Shown one piece after another: positions 1 through 10,530 of a stretch of DNA of 64,000 bases. The stretch is taken from positions 6,636,501-6,700,500 of the forward strand of contig NC_084922.1 of assembly GCF_958298935.1 (NCBI RefSeq). The letters are read 5' to 3'. The stretch is from Phragmites australis (taxonomy: Eukaryota; Streptophyta; Magnoliopsida; Poales; Poaceae). Under the pieces are notes generated by a model that worked only from the letters and a program-made list of their open reading frames with translations, had not been told where the DNA came from and did no database searches. The position numbers and the translations under genes were made by a program. Every line of letters starts with the position of its first letter. Position 1 is the stretch's first letter.

Positions 1-479
1 GCGTGTGCGGGCGAGCCTCAGCGCTCACAGCTTCAACCAGGTCCAACACATGTCCTCCTTCACCTAATCCCTCCAATCACAGAACCACCAAGGTACCCGA
101 GCTGCTCTCAGCTCGACGTCAGAGGTGGTGATTCAAAGCCAAAGAAGGAGATCAGAGAGAAACCAGCCAGATGGAGAGGATGGAAGAAGGCTTTCTGTAT
201 ATGTACCCGGGAGAGGGAACTGGGCTAGAAATAGGCACGACGACCATGCCATCCAACCTCACGACCCCGAGGGAATCGGAGGTGGTTGCGTCTTCGCCTC
301 ACCATCAGCCACCGCCTGCTCTCTCCCTCTCATCCATTCGCATTTTCCACTCTGCTTTGCCCTAGTAGCCGGATACCCCTTTCTCCCTCAACGAATGGGC
401 TTGGCCCCAAGAAGGCAAATGGGCCACCAGACCGTAAAAGGATAAAGCTCAGAAAAACATTAAAATTCTCATTTATCTC
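1..479. other. non-genic start of window
   Basis: No convincing gene is seen. Short open frames of about 60-100 codons overlap one another in all three plus frames with no recognisable domain, which is typical of GC-richer non-coding sequence. It could be the flank or internal part of the LTR-like fragment that follows. Confidence 0.4.
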
Positions 480-780
480 AACAGAAACAAGCTAATTACC
501 CTCCCTCCTCTCTGAAGACTCTAATCGCTCTTTGGGTTTCTTCTTACTTAATTACAATAGTAGATGTGTCCCACTTTATATAGGTGACAACTATAGCAAC
601 CTAAACTAATAAATCTTATCTCTAACTAACCTCTGATCTTATCTCTAGCCTAGGCTACAGCACCACGCAGCTACAGTAGCCATCGGTGAACAGTAATTTC
701 AGCTTAAAAAATCAGCTCACTAACAAACTATATCTCTATCTAATTTAATTTTCCTCCTGTCAAAGATACTCTCCGTAACA
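480..780 (-). mobile_element. copia-like LTR fragment (minus orientation)
   Basis: Read on the minus strand, this stretch begins TGTTACGGAG at position 780, contains a TATA-like stretch at 575-582 and then a leader-like segment, as expected for an LTR. It shares short stretches such as TCTTACTTAATTACAAT with the LTR-like sequence in the TIC32 intron at 53388-53829. I could not find the other LTR terminus or a target duplication, so the boundaries are approximate. Confidence 0.35.
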
Positions 781-1279
781 ATTTCTCTCAAACTTGAAAT
801 TAAATTATATTTCCTTTCAGTAATTCTCTCGAAAGTGGATTGCTTCATTGTACCTTACTAGTTGTTTACAGGTACGGCACATTCAGGATATTCTATCCGA
901 TTGGTCTTGTTAGTGAGGTTTGGCTTAACCTTTGCTGCCCTGCCTTACATGAAGGTAACATAATAAATAGCTCAAGAAGGACTCCACGTTGTTCATTTGA
1001 TAACAAGTTGTACTTGTTTCTCTTTTGGTTAACTACTCCGCAGGCGTCTGAGAAATACTGTCTTACATCCTATTTAAGCAGAGATATAGCTTCAAGATCT
1101 ATATATAATTTAGACTTTATAAAATAAAATAATTTAAATATATATATTTATTTTAAAATAAAAATAAGATGTCTCAACAAAAATCCTTAATCTGTTTACA
1201 GCTTTATCTCTAAAAATTTATGGAACTAAAAATAACATATTCTAAAAATTCTTAAAGTTAGAGCTCTGCCAAATAAACC
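781..1279. other. AT-rich intergenic sequence
   Basis: No gene is recognised. The open frame at 840-1127 has no domain or codon bias that would support it. The stretch ends in AT-rich sequence at 1120-1260, directly before the CACTA target site TTA at 1280-1282. Confidence 0.4.
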
Positions 1280-1302
1280 TTACACTACACCTGAACAGCA
1301 CA

Positions 1303-1975
1303 TTAGTGACACATGATAACCGTAATTAATGACAATTACTGCACCAATCACTTTTATTGTGTCACTAATGTTTTGGTTAGGACCTATCACTAATGACAAT
1401 CACCAGTGACGGGTCATAATTAAGACTCGTCACTAAAATGCGTTTCATATGGCCTGAGCAGGTCTGTTGTCCGTCATTGTGACCGTCATTAGTGACGATT
1501 GTATGTACCATCCATCATTAATTATCAATCTCCCGTGATGGGTAGCTTTCCAACCAGTCTCCAGGACTCAGTTATTAGTGACGGGTGTTAACCATAAATC
1601 GTCACTACTGTTCGAGTCATTAGTGACGGGTAGATTTCCAACCGTCACTGGTGGGTAGATTTTCAATCCGTTTCTGAGATTCTGTCATTAGTGACGGGTG
1701 CTAACAACAACCTATCACTGGTGACCGAGTCATTAGTGACAACTCGTCTTTGGGACTCTGTCACTGGGACTTGGTCATTATCTAGAACCAGTGACGGGTA
1801 GCTACAACCCGTTACTAGTGGCTGAGTCATCAGTGACGGGGTATTATGAGTCATTAGTGACGGGTATCTTTCCAACTCGTCCCTAATGACTGAGTTTTAG
1901 AGACCGGATGGAAAGCTATCCATCACAAGGACTTGGTCATTAGTGACGGGTGAATTTACCACCCGTCACTAATAT
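1303..1975. repeat. CACTA left subterminal repeat block
   Basis: A motif close to ATTAGTGACGGGT or its reverse complement recurs many times here, spaced roughly 20-60 bases apart. In CACTA elements such subterminal repeats are the binding sites of the TNPA-type protein, which brings the ends together. The small minus-strand open frame at 1663-1875 is a by-product of the repeats (repeated TNDSV-like words) and is not a gene. Confidence 0.85.
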
Positions 1976-2444
1976 TCTCATTTCCGAAGGGATTTACCTA
2001 TTTCCTGACTGTATCTTGAAGTAATATTAGGATTTGGTAGTCATCTTCTCCTGCAAATAAGACACATCCAGATACATTTATGCCATAATCATTATTCATT
2101 TCAAGATATATACCCACACTGTAGGAACCAAGTCACGAGATATGCAACCACAAATTACATAATCAAAAGTCCTCGAAACATACAACGACGCAAGTCCACA
2201 TCAAGATAGTTACAAATTACATAAGTCAAAAGTGCAACCACAAATTACATAAGTCAGAGCCCTGCCTCCCTACAATAGAACTCACCTTTCGAAGAGATGA
2301 CTTTGGTCATTAAGAATGAGGCGACCTGTGCTCGAATGTTGGAGAGTGCAAACTCCTTGATGTTGCCATCCGGTAAGCTGAATTTCTGCTGAATAAAAGT
2401 AGTTATGGAAAAAGTATGCAATTAGCGTGAGCAAAATCATTTTA

Positions 2445-3040
2445 TCATCGAATATTTGTAATGAATAAAAGTAGATGGTCTTGGGTACCTTGTTCCCTTC
2501 TAGTAGCATGTCCTTTAGTTGCCTTTAATTGCAGAAGCGTAAGCACCGCAAACAACAACGTGTATTTTTTCTTATAGCCAGGATAAAATGATGTCTTCGA
2601 GTTTCGCACCAGTTCCTGAAATTTGGCAAACTCACCATCACTATACTCATCGTGCCCCTCAGCATCACGCACCATTTGGTCCACATTCTCCATGAAATCT
2701 ACGTAATTATCATTGAATTTTAATAGGTTTGCATCCCTAAGATAATCATCCATATCACCGGCTAGCGGGAGTTCTTGATCCGTACTGCCGTCCGGGAGGA
2801 CCTGATCCATTTCCCCTTTGTTAAGGCCTTCTTCGTTGTGTTTGTTCTAAACGTGATATCTCTCTTTGAATCCACACCTTAACAAGTGATCATATACATT
2901 ATCAAGTTTTAGAAACTTCTTCTCATTCTTGCAATCACAGCATGGACAGCAAATTACCGTTTTACCTCGACCTTCCATATCTGCCACCGCGACAATCCAG
3001 AAAGATTTCACTCCGCTTATGTACTCGTTACAAGTACATC
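2445..3040 (-). pseudogene. CACTA TNP2-like transposase, 5' remnant
   Basis: Minus-strand translation from about 3040 downward gives EYISGVKSF, then a CCPCCDCKN cysteine motif and a VYDHLLRCGF segment. This is the order of the transposase-associated N-terminal domain of TNP2 proteins. It is followed by an acidic region (LVRNSKTSFYPG) and LLQLKAT, the usual lead-in to the catalytic part. An in-frame TAG sits at 2849-2847. After LLQLKAT, only a short MLLEGNKVPKTIY piece continues, in another frame (minus strand, roughly 2510-2470). The catalytic part is therefore missing and the product cannot be active. Confidence 0.75.
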
Positions 3041-3299
3041 AATCAAGGTACATCCAACTTCGACCCACCATCTACAAATTAAAAAAATATTAATTCTAAA
3101 TAGAAACGACAGAAAAGGTAGAATAAGTATAAAAATTCTAACTCAATTTAACTAAATTAAGTGTGTACATGTGTTCTAGTGATATTCAAGACAGCAATTA
3201 ACATCCAAATATGATACATGTTATCTATGGAGAAGGATCCGAACTAATTTCTAATAGTCAAAGATATGTCCTAATCCCATTCGAGGATATGTGATCCGA

Positions 3300-3466
3300 G
3301 TAGGTTTTCATGCTCTTGTACGATTCTGGAGAAAATTTCGGCAGCACCTCCCCGTTGTTCTCTAGATACACGTCTCGACAACGAGCTGAGAGGATGTGTA
3401 TCTAGAGAACAATAGGGAGATGCCACCGAAATTCTCTTTAGAACCATACAAGAGTACAAAAATCTA
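3300..3466. repeat. long imperfect hairpin inside the CACTA element
   Basis: The arms 3300-3372 and 3396-3466 are near reverse complements. Each contains the same GTGTATCTAGAGAACAA stretch and pairs on through CCGAAATT and TACAAGAG, with a 23-base loop between them. It could be a foldback small-RNA source or a tail-to-tail duplication. The open frame at 3396-3860 starts in the right arm and has no recognisable domain. Confidence 0.8.
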
Positions 3467-3875
3467 CTATTCAAACTACATATCATCAAATTATCCAAAG
3501 TACATAGATAATTCAGGAGCATCTTCTTATAAATATGACGAGTTGCCAAATCATATTTATAATCAAATACTCCCGAATGGGAGACGTAGGTTACGCATGT
3601 ACACTAAGGGGAACAATCCACATATATCAAGATCTGAGAGAAGGAGCAAAATTGTCGATTCCAACTCAAACCCTAGAATCCACCATACATATATGAGCAA
3701 GAGGAGGAGGAGAGGGAGGAGTCAAACCTTCAAAGGCCAGGGACAGACACCAAATTCAAATCCCCGAGATTTGATTTGGCCTCAACAGAATCAACAAAAA
3801 ATCGCCCCTTTGCCGAGTAGCCGTGGCAAACACTGTCTGGTCGTGCTGCTCGATGAATAAAATAATCATAAACAT

Positions 3876-4005
3876 CAGTCATTAGTGATGGGTTATAAGG
3901 ACACCCGCCACTAATTATTTAACATTAATAAGGGTGATAAGAATACCTGTCACTAATGACACATTAGTGATGAATGAAAATTAAGACCCGTCACTAATGA
4001 CTTCT
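3876..4005. repeat. internal block of CACTA-type subterminal repeats
   Basis: Several copies of the TCATTAGTGATGGGT / CCCGTCACTAATGAC motif lie in the middle of the element. The last is followed by CTACAAGAAG, which resembles a CACTA terminus. This suggests that a second CACTA end was captured, or that the element is a fusion. Confidence 0.65.
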
Positions 4006-4019
4006 ACAAGAAGATACCG

Positions 4020-5455
4020 ACTTTCATAATAGAGACATACATGAAAATAGAGAGTACTTCAACAAATCCCATTCAATAGAACTGAATTGAACTTCGATGG
4101 ACGACATCCTAAAGCAATATCAGGAATTGGTAGCTGTCTTCACATTCAAGAACACAGATATACATCTAGAAACTTGAATTTAACTTAAGTCAGTCATACA
4201 ATATAGTTATGTATACATTACTTACTTATCTAAATATCCATATATCATTACACTTGAGTATTTGCCGGAGCACGTAACCTCTGATATTTAACATAGTTGA
4301 AATATATAATATTATATCCTAGTAATTCATCGATATACATTAGCGCATGAATTAGTGCACTCTCTTTCGCTTGACATGGATGACCCGATGTTTTACCTTA
4401 CCATAGAAAGTAAACAATATTTTATTAGCTGATTCATTTCACTTAAATGAAACCTTATATCAGCATGGAAGTTGCCTTCAGCAGTGAAGTCTACTCCGGG
4501 GGCATAAAATCTTAACCCAAGATGCTTCATGGCTAGATCTAAGATAGCATGAAATCTAATTGTCGCAAAGGTGTCACTAAAAATATCCTACAAGCAAAGA
4601 AAATAAAATTATGAAAATAATACACGCTAATAGTCATGTATATCAAAACAACCAGATTACATATTATTGTACTATATCATATTCATCGAACTAAGCAAGC
4701 CTCTCACTAATCGAAGCCAAATCTTCTTCGCCTTCCTTAAGCGCTTTTATTCAAAAATGTCAGGCAAAAAGAACCCATGTTCCTCAAGCACTTTCAGCAC
4801 CCTTCAACAGCGGTTTTTTTGGAATGCAACAAAATCGGTGATGCATTGCCACAAGCCCTAATAGTGATATCCCCACTACTTTCTCCTCTTGAACGTATGC
4901 CAAAAGAGATAGATAGCTTCACAAAATTCCTTCCATCTAGAGTGGATTGCACCAAAAGGACAGTACCACCTATAGCAGGAATTACCTCTTTGAGTTATAG
5001 GATCAGTTTCAACACCTACATTATAGGATGATATAAATTGAGCCTAATGTACTATAAAATCAATTAAATTATTGTGTCCTATGAGTGTTACTATAAGCCT
5101 AACAATGAGGGAGAAAAATAAAAGAGGTTACTATAATCGGTCTTAATAGTGGCTGGTGGGGGAACGCCTTGAGGGTAGTGTACGCGTAGTACGTGAGTCG
5201 ATGGAGGAGTTGTCAGGATCCATCCAAGTCCACCACGGTGACGGCAATGGCCCCACCACTATCTTGATCTATCGCCCTAACCCTAGCGGGTAGAGGGGGC
5301 AGCGTATGTCGGGCTGTGGTGGAGGGGGATGATGGCGGCAGCGTCGGTGGCAGCGTCGGCGGCGAGGTGAGAACGGTGGCGGCAGCGAGAGGAGGAGGCG
5401 AGCGGACATGAGCGGAGATGAGAGTGATCGAGAGAGAAATGGACGAATAAGAGTG
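4020..5455. other. CACTA interior without identifiable gene
   Basis: The stretch between the internal repeat block and the right subterminal block has no domain that I recognise. Positions 5260-5460 are GC-rich with short purine-rich triplet runs. Small open frames at 4667-5031 overlap in different frames and are not credible. Confidence 0.4.
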
Positions 5456-5459
5456 GTCG

Positions 5460-5852
5460 ACGTAGAAATTAGTGACGTGACACCCGCCACTAATGAGTCA
5501 GTCATTAGTGACGGTAACAACTACGACCCATCATTAATTACTTTAATATTAGTGATAGGTCCCATAACAATCTGTTACTAATGAATATGCTATATTTAGT
5601 GACGTACCCTCATATATCCATCACTAATGATTGAATTATTAGTGACGGATTTTAATGTGATTCGTCACTAATATCTTTAGTGACAGGTCGTTCACTCGTG
5701 TCACTAATGAACCCTCATTAATGACTTTGACCGGGTCCTAGCCCGTGCCCCATATTAAAGTGACGGATCGACACTGACTTGTCACTAATAATACAGAGGA
5801 GTAGTCACTAATAACACAGTCACTAATAACATGTCTTCTTTAATGATTTCTT
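5460..5852. repeat. CACTA right subterminal repeat block
   Basis: Repeated TTAGTGACG(G/T) and CGTCACTAAT motifs in both orientations mirror the left block and lead into the right terminus GCGTAGTG. Confidence 0.85.
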
Positions 5853-6065
5853 GCGTAGTGTTAAAAGAAGTAAAACTTCTCCTTCTGTTACTTCTATGCA
5901 TGTGCTTTCTTAACCACTCTCTACATTCCAGTACCCCTCCCTCACAATTTTCCTTCATTTAGTGACCGCCGTCTTTCATGTAGTGATTGACATCACAACA
6001 AAGTATGATCTGACATGACAGTGTTGTCTCATTTTGAAGACTTCAGGAGCTCCACACATATTCCG

Positions 6066-6423
6066 TTATATGCTCGGCCAGCAGAAGAAAGTATTGTTGA
6101 AGGCAAAAACTGCATAATACTCCGCAAGAGCTTCCAGAGCATCTAGTGTAACTTCAGGATGCGCTGAACGCATCACTTTTGCTTCTTCTCCGGTGGAAGT
6201 CTGCAGACTGGGGAATGCCAGCATACCTACTTTTATCAGTTGCCGATGGTGAGGTTGTGCCCAGGAATAAGGATTATCTTTTCTTGGGTAAATGAAAATA
6301 AAACTAGACTAGTTGAGTGTTCATACGTTACAATAAAAATAAAAATAATTAGGACTAAAAGAAACCATTGCATCATTTTCCTACCTTCCATACAAGCTCG
6401 TCCGACAGCATGAAACCTACACA
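6066..6423 (-). pseudogene. unidentified exon-like fragments
   Basis: On the minus strand, about 6230-6066 encodes a well-formed stretch including AFPSLQTSTGEEAK and HPEVTLDALEALAEYY before a TAA stop. A short possible upstream exon lies at 6423-6390, bounded by a TAG acceptor and a GTAGG donor, and reads FMLSDELVWK in one frame. I do not recognise the family. This may be the 3' end of a decayed or captured gene. No intact reading frame links the pieces. Confidence 0.3.
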
Positions 6424-7710
6424 TTGACACTAAAATAGATGCAAATTAAACTATAAACAAAGGCCAGGTGAAGGCAAGTAAGTTTAAAACTAAAATTTGA
6501 CTTTCAAAAAATATGCTTAATAAAATAAGGAAAAAATGCTCACATCGGTCGAAGAATTGTTTTGTGCACACTGTTACTATAGAAACCCAGAAAAAAGTAC
6601 TAATCTCTTATAGATAATATAGTAGGAGAAAAAAAGAAGAAGTAATAGCATATTTCAATCACAGAACAGAAGAAAACCATCAACACCAAGGGTTTAGTTG
6701 TAGGTATTTAAATTTGGTGTATTTCAGGTTAATGCAATTGATTTTTTCTCGTGTAGAGGCACCCAAAACCCAAAAGAAAATTTGAGTTAAACAGGAGGAA
6801 GACAAATAATATGTAATAATTTCTTGAAAAGAAGATAATCAAACTAATTATGATCATACCAAGCCTTTTACATTGCCAGTCAGATAACTTTTTGCTAAGT
6901 AAATGTTGTTTCAGCTATTAATCACGCATCAAAAAGTCAAAACAGCTCAAGCTGAAATTAGTACTTGACTAAATTTAAAACATCTTCAGGATCAACCTCC
7001 TCACAGACTGCAAACTTAAAGAGAGAAAAGTTAAAAGTGGTAAACAAAAATGGGCATAAATGACGCTTTCAATTTACCAAAGTGCTAATCCACATATTAG
7101 AATTTTGCTTAATCCGTTGCTATCTCAAACTACTTTAGAGTTACAAAACTAATTTCACCAATTAGTTCATGTAAGCTGATCCAAGAAAAACGAATACACT
7201 CCTTATCAATTCTTCATGATACCTAAAAGTTTGTAAATGTATCATATTCAAGGAAATCTAAGTGACTATAAGTGAGTAAATTACTTAAAACTGAACCAAA
7301 ATATTAGAAAAATCTGTAGAAATACTATACTTGCAAGGGTAATGATTTAGTCCTCAAAGGTACTTCATTATAAAGAAAGGAGGTCCAATTACACTTCGCA
7401 TCATTGAAAACACACAAGGCATTGAGGGAAAGAAGTTACAAGCGTTCAACGCATCCAGCAAAGATCAAGAGGGGCGGAAGATCTCAGGGTTCTGCTCTAT
7501 CCTCCCTCATTTCAAATAAAATTAAAACTTGAAAAATCATACATGTCCGCGAGTGGAGCAGAGCGACGAAGATCACCATTACTTTTTTTTTGTGTTGGGA
7601 TGGGGCATCTTCAATTGCTCCTCCAATTGATTATTGCATTTAACCCATTGAATCCCCACACCCGTATGAACTATTAATCAAGCAAAAAAAGAAGAAGAAA
7701 TTAAAAGGAG
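6424..7710. other. AT-rich sequence, no gene seen
   Basis: There is no long open frame on either strand and no recognisable repeat boundary. If the minus-strand fragments on either side belong to one former gene, this would be intronic. Confidence 0.35.
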
Positions 7711-8010
7711 TTACCTGCAAGGCAGCAACCCTTTGTTAATCAATCCTGCTGCATAAGCCATAAGCCAATGGGAGCAATTTTTTAGGCTGCCGACCTACTA
7801 TGGCGGCGTGGCACCCTCAAAGAGCAGTGCATCAGGGCGATCAATGGCAACGGTGATCTTGCTCCATACGCAGCTGACCCCGCACCCGACACCTCGCACC
7901 ACTCCACCCCACGCCATCGGTGATGGACACATAGGAGGCCATCGTCGCATCCGCGTTGACGCTGGGCTCCGCGGCGAGCTTGGCACGGATGCGAGGGTGG
8001 TTGTGAGACT
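7711..8010 (-). pseudogene. unidentified GC-rich coding-like fragment
   Basis: A GC island in AT-rich surroundings. Minus-strand frames read IRAKLAAEPSVNADATMASY, then in a shifted frame ITVAIDRPDALLFEGATPP, then in a third frame HWLMAYAAGLINKGLLPC up to a good donor (CTTGCAG|GTAACT) at about 7711. The frame changes suggest a decayed exon. The family is not recognised. Confidence 0.3.
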
Positions 8011-8029
8011 TCAATCCTACTCCTAGGCC

Positions 8030-9700
8030 TGTATCTTATGTTGGTGAAATATGATTTGGTGGAGTCGGCTTGGAATGTAATAGGATAGTTGGTTGAGGCT
8101 CTGGTCTAAAAACATTTTGGTCCTGTACAGCTCGCTGGTGTCCTTACTCCTTAGCCTCTTTTGTTCCGGCTTTGCGATCTTTTTCTTTTTCGTTTGGTTA
8201 AAATTGTGAACATTTTTATTGACTTCCAATACAAGTCGAGTTAATCTCTTTTAAAAAAATAAAAAAAAAGCATAGTGAAGACTAAAACAACTTATATTTT
8301 GAATAAGCGTGACTATTAACAAGGCTAACTATAATCGTTGATCGGATGGTTGTATAACTGTGTGTATCACCCGTACGTACATGTCGTGATATGCTAGGTA
8401 CCCAAATACGCCCAATGAGGCAGTACTAAGAAGGAAAAAGAAACTTTCTTGCCACTTGGCCAGGGAATCTTCTCTAAAACAATTGCAACCTTGGCTTTTG
8501 CGAACAAGTCGTAGGATGGCCTTTGCCTTCTTGGCATTTCATCGCAGTTTCCAAATACACACTGCTTAGAATAGTCTGCCTTCCAGATGCTGGAGCCTTG
8601 TGGCAAACGGCACATGTCGAATGCTTTGTGTTGGTCTACGATGACAGGTTCAACTTGATTGATTTTGTTTTTTGAGATTCTTTTTAGATCGGTTCTACGT
8701 GATTGCTTGTTATAACTATTAAGAATTCAGGACCCTGCCTGTCGTAGTAAACCAACGGCTAACTAGCAAGAGGGCTAGTATATATAGTTTAGGATGAGAA
8801 ACTAGGTAACTTTGTGTTAAGAAACAAAAAAACCTACTCCTTTATTTTTTCAAGTTTTGGTTTGGTTTTGATCAACTCCAAATCTGTTTGAAAAATAATA
8901 TCAACTATCACGGTGTAAAATAAACCTTTGCAGGAAACCATCGTGATTTTAGCTTATATATATGATTGTGGTTTTAACCAACATGGATTCATATTAGTCA
9001 AGTGTTCCTGGCATGGACTCCTAACTTTTTCTTTAATCTACTTGATTGCTTGTTCCTATTAGTCAAGTGTTCCTATTAGCGAAGAAGGTGTTTTACACCA
9101 ATTTTAACCATCAAGGGTTGTGTTTTTAAGAGGATTTTAAAATTAGTCCATTTCCAACAGTTATTTCACTCAAAATGGAGTGTCTATATTCTTCTAATTA
9201 AGGAGAAGTCACTTGTCAACTTTAGAGTATGTATTCACAACTTTTATCAATTAAGCTATGTTATGTTTGTGCTTTTTCAACAATATATGAACCAAGATTA
9301 AAGATTCAATACACGCTATAAACTCGTAAGAACATGAAATCTAAATCTAAGGATGAAATGCAATCACCGTCCGATCGAACAAAAAACACATCAAAGAATC
9401 TTATCAAACGAACACAGTTACAACAAGACGATAACCATTAGCTAGTCCAACTAGTATTATGATACTTATATCTTATGACTAAGTAACTATCACGATTTGA
9501 TTACTACAAACTATAGCTATTAATCAAGCCTTAGTTTAGATGGTTGTACTCCTACCAATTAGAGATCAAATAACAAGATATATATAGTGATTTTGTTAAT
9601 CTCTAAATTCTATATATATCTAATTTTTAGTAGATATTATATAACTATGTGTATGATGCCTGTTATAACTATGTTTCTTAAAAAAAACTATATGTAGGAT
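8030..9700. other. AT-rich intergenic sequence
   Basis: Only short, unsupported open frames are present. I see no transposon ends. This is the distal upstream region of the HSP20-like gene. Confidence 0.4.
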
Positions 9701-10530
9701 GATTTTTCGTGGATGACATGCAGAACACCGTTCCTTGCAGGAAAAGAGAGGAAACACGGTTGGACTCGACCCCTGTTTGGCTCTTCTTTCTCTGGCCCTT
9801 CTCTCCGCTCCCTTCTCCTCCTTCACTTCCCCTCTCTCCCCTCTCCTCCCCGTCACGGGCGAGAGGTCAGGCGGAGTCACAACCACCTGCAGGAGAGCTC
9901 CTCCCCGGGAAATAAGGGTCTTCTGGAAGATTATTCCTCCCTCAAGGTTAGATCAGAGCAAGGGCTCCACTTCCTCCCTCCCCCTTCCCCTTCTTGTTCT
10001 CCCCCCCCCCCCCCCCCATCTATTACTTCTTTTTCTATACCTTCCCATGACAATTCTTGTAAAGGCTACTGGAGTTTTTCGAGGTCTTATCTCGTATGGT
10101 TTGAGAAAAATTCGTTCCCTCGGTGCAGTTGTGTAAAAAGATCGAGTTATTGAGGGAGAAGCCGAGTTTCTGTCAATAAAAAGGAGGCACTTTTTCCACT
10201 TCTTTGCGGTTTAGATTTTGATTTGTCTGCAGTTATTGGTGTTAATTTGTTGAGGGTAAAGAATAACTGTCAGTTTCATTCGTTACAGGGTTGTGGCCGT
10301 CGAATTGACCTGAAAGATCTCAGTTTTATTCCGAAGGAAGGATTTCTCATCACAAATCCTGATTTGCGTACTGGTGGTGGAAAGTTTCATGTTTACGAGG
10401 CGAGGCTGTGAGAAATCCGTGCAGCTCCCATGGATATCGTGAACCCTGATTGGCACATCAGGCGAGAAGGGGAGGTAGCCAGTAGGAGGTGACAGAGCAA
10501 GAATAAGAGGTAGAATAGAAATAGGCAACA
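9700..10530 (+). promoter_or_regulatory. 5' leader region of the HSP20-like gene
   Basis: Pyrimidine-rich sequence from about 9780 resembles a plant 5' UTR. A candidate leader intron runs from a donor near 9947 (CTCAAG|GTTAGA) to an acceptor at about 10230 (TCTGCAG) or 10289 (GTTACAG). A run of 17 C lies at 10001-10017 in that intron. The transcript start and the exact splice sites cannot be fixed from sequence alone. Confidence 0.45.
10430..10492 (+). promoter_or_regulatory. upstream ORF in HSP20-like leader
   Basis: ATG at 10430 in the favourable context CCCATGG opens a 20-codon frame that ends at TGA 10490-10492, 38 bases before the first main-frame ATG. It would be translated before the main ORF unless skipped, so it is a plausible translational control element. 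Whether the peptide sequence is conserved is unknown. Confidence 0.55.

Larger units (their letters stand above)
1283..5860 (-). mobile_element. CACTA (En/Spm-type) DNA transposon with both ends
   Basis: The element starts CACTACACC at 1283 and ends GCGTAGTG at 5860, so both termini carry the inverted CACTAC motif. It is flanked by the 3-base target duplication TTA (1280-1282 and 5861-5863), as expected for this superfamily. Dense subterminal copies of a motif close to ATTAGTGACGGGT, in both orientations, fill the first ~690 and last ~390 bases. A decayed TNP2-type transposase lies on the minus strand inside. At 4578 bp and with a broken transposase, it is probably non-autonomous. Confidence 0.88.

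Noticed and set aside
3396..3860. 154-codon plus-strand frame in the CACTA element
   Set aside because: It begins inside a hairpin arm, shows no domain and has biased low-complexity composition.
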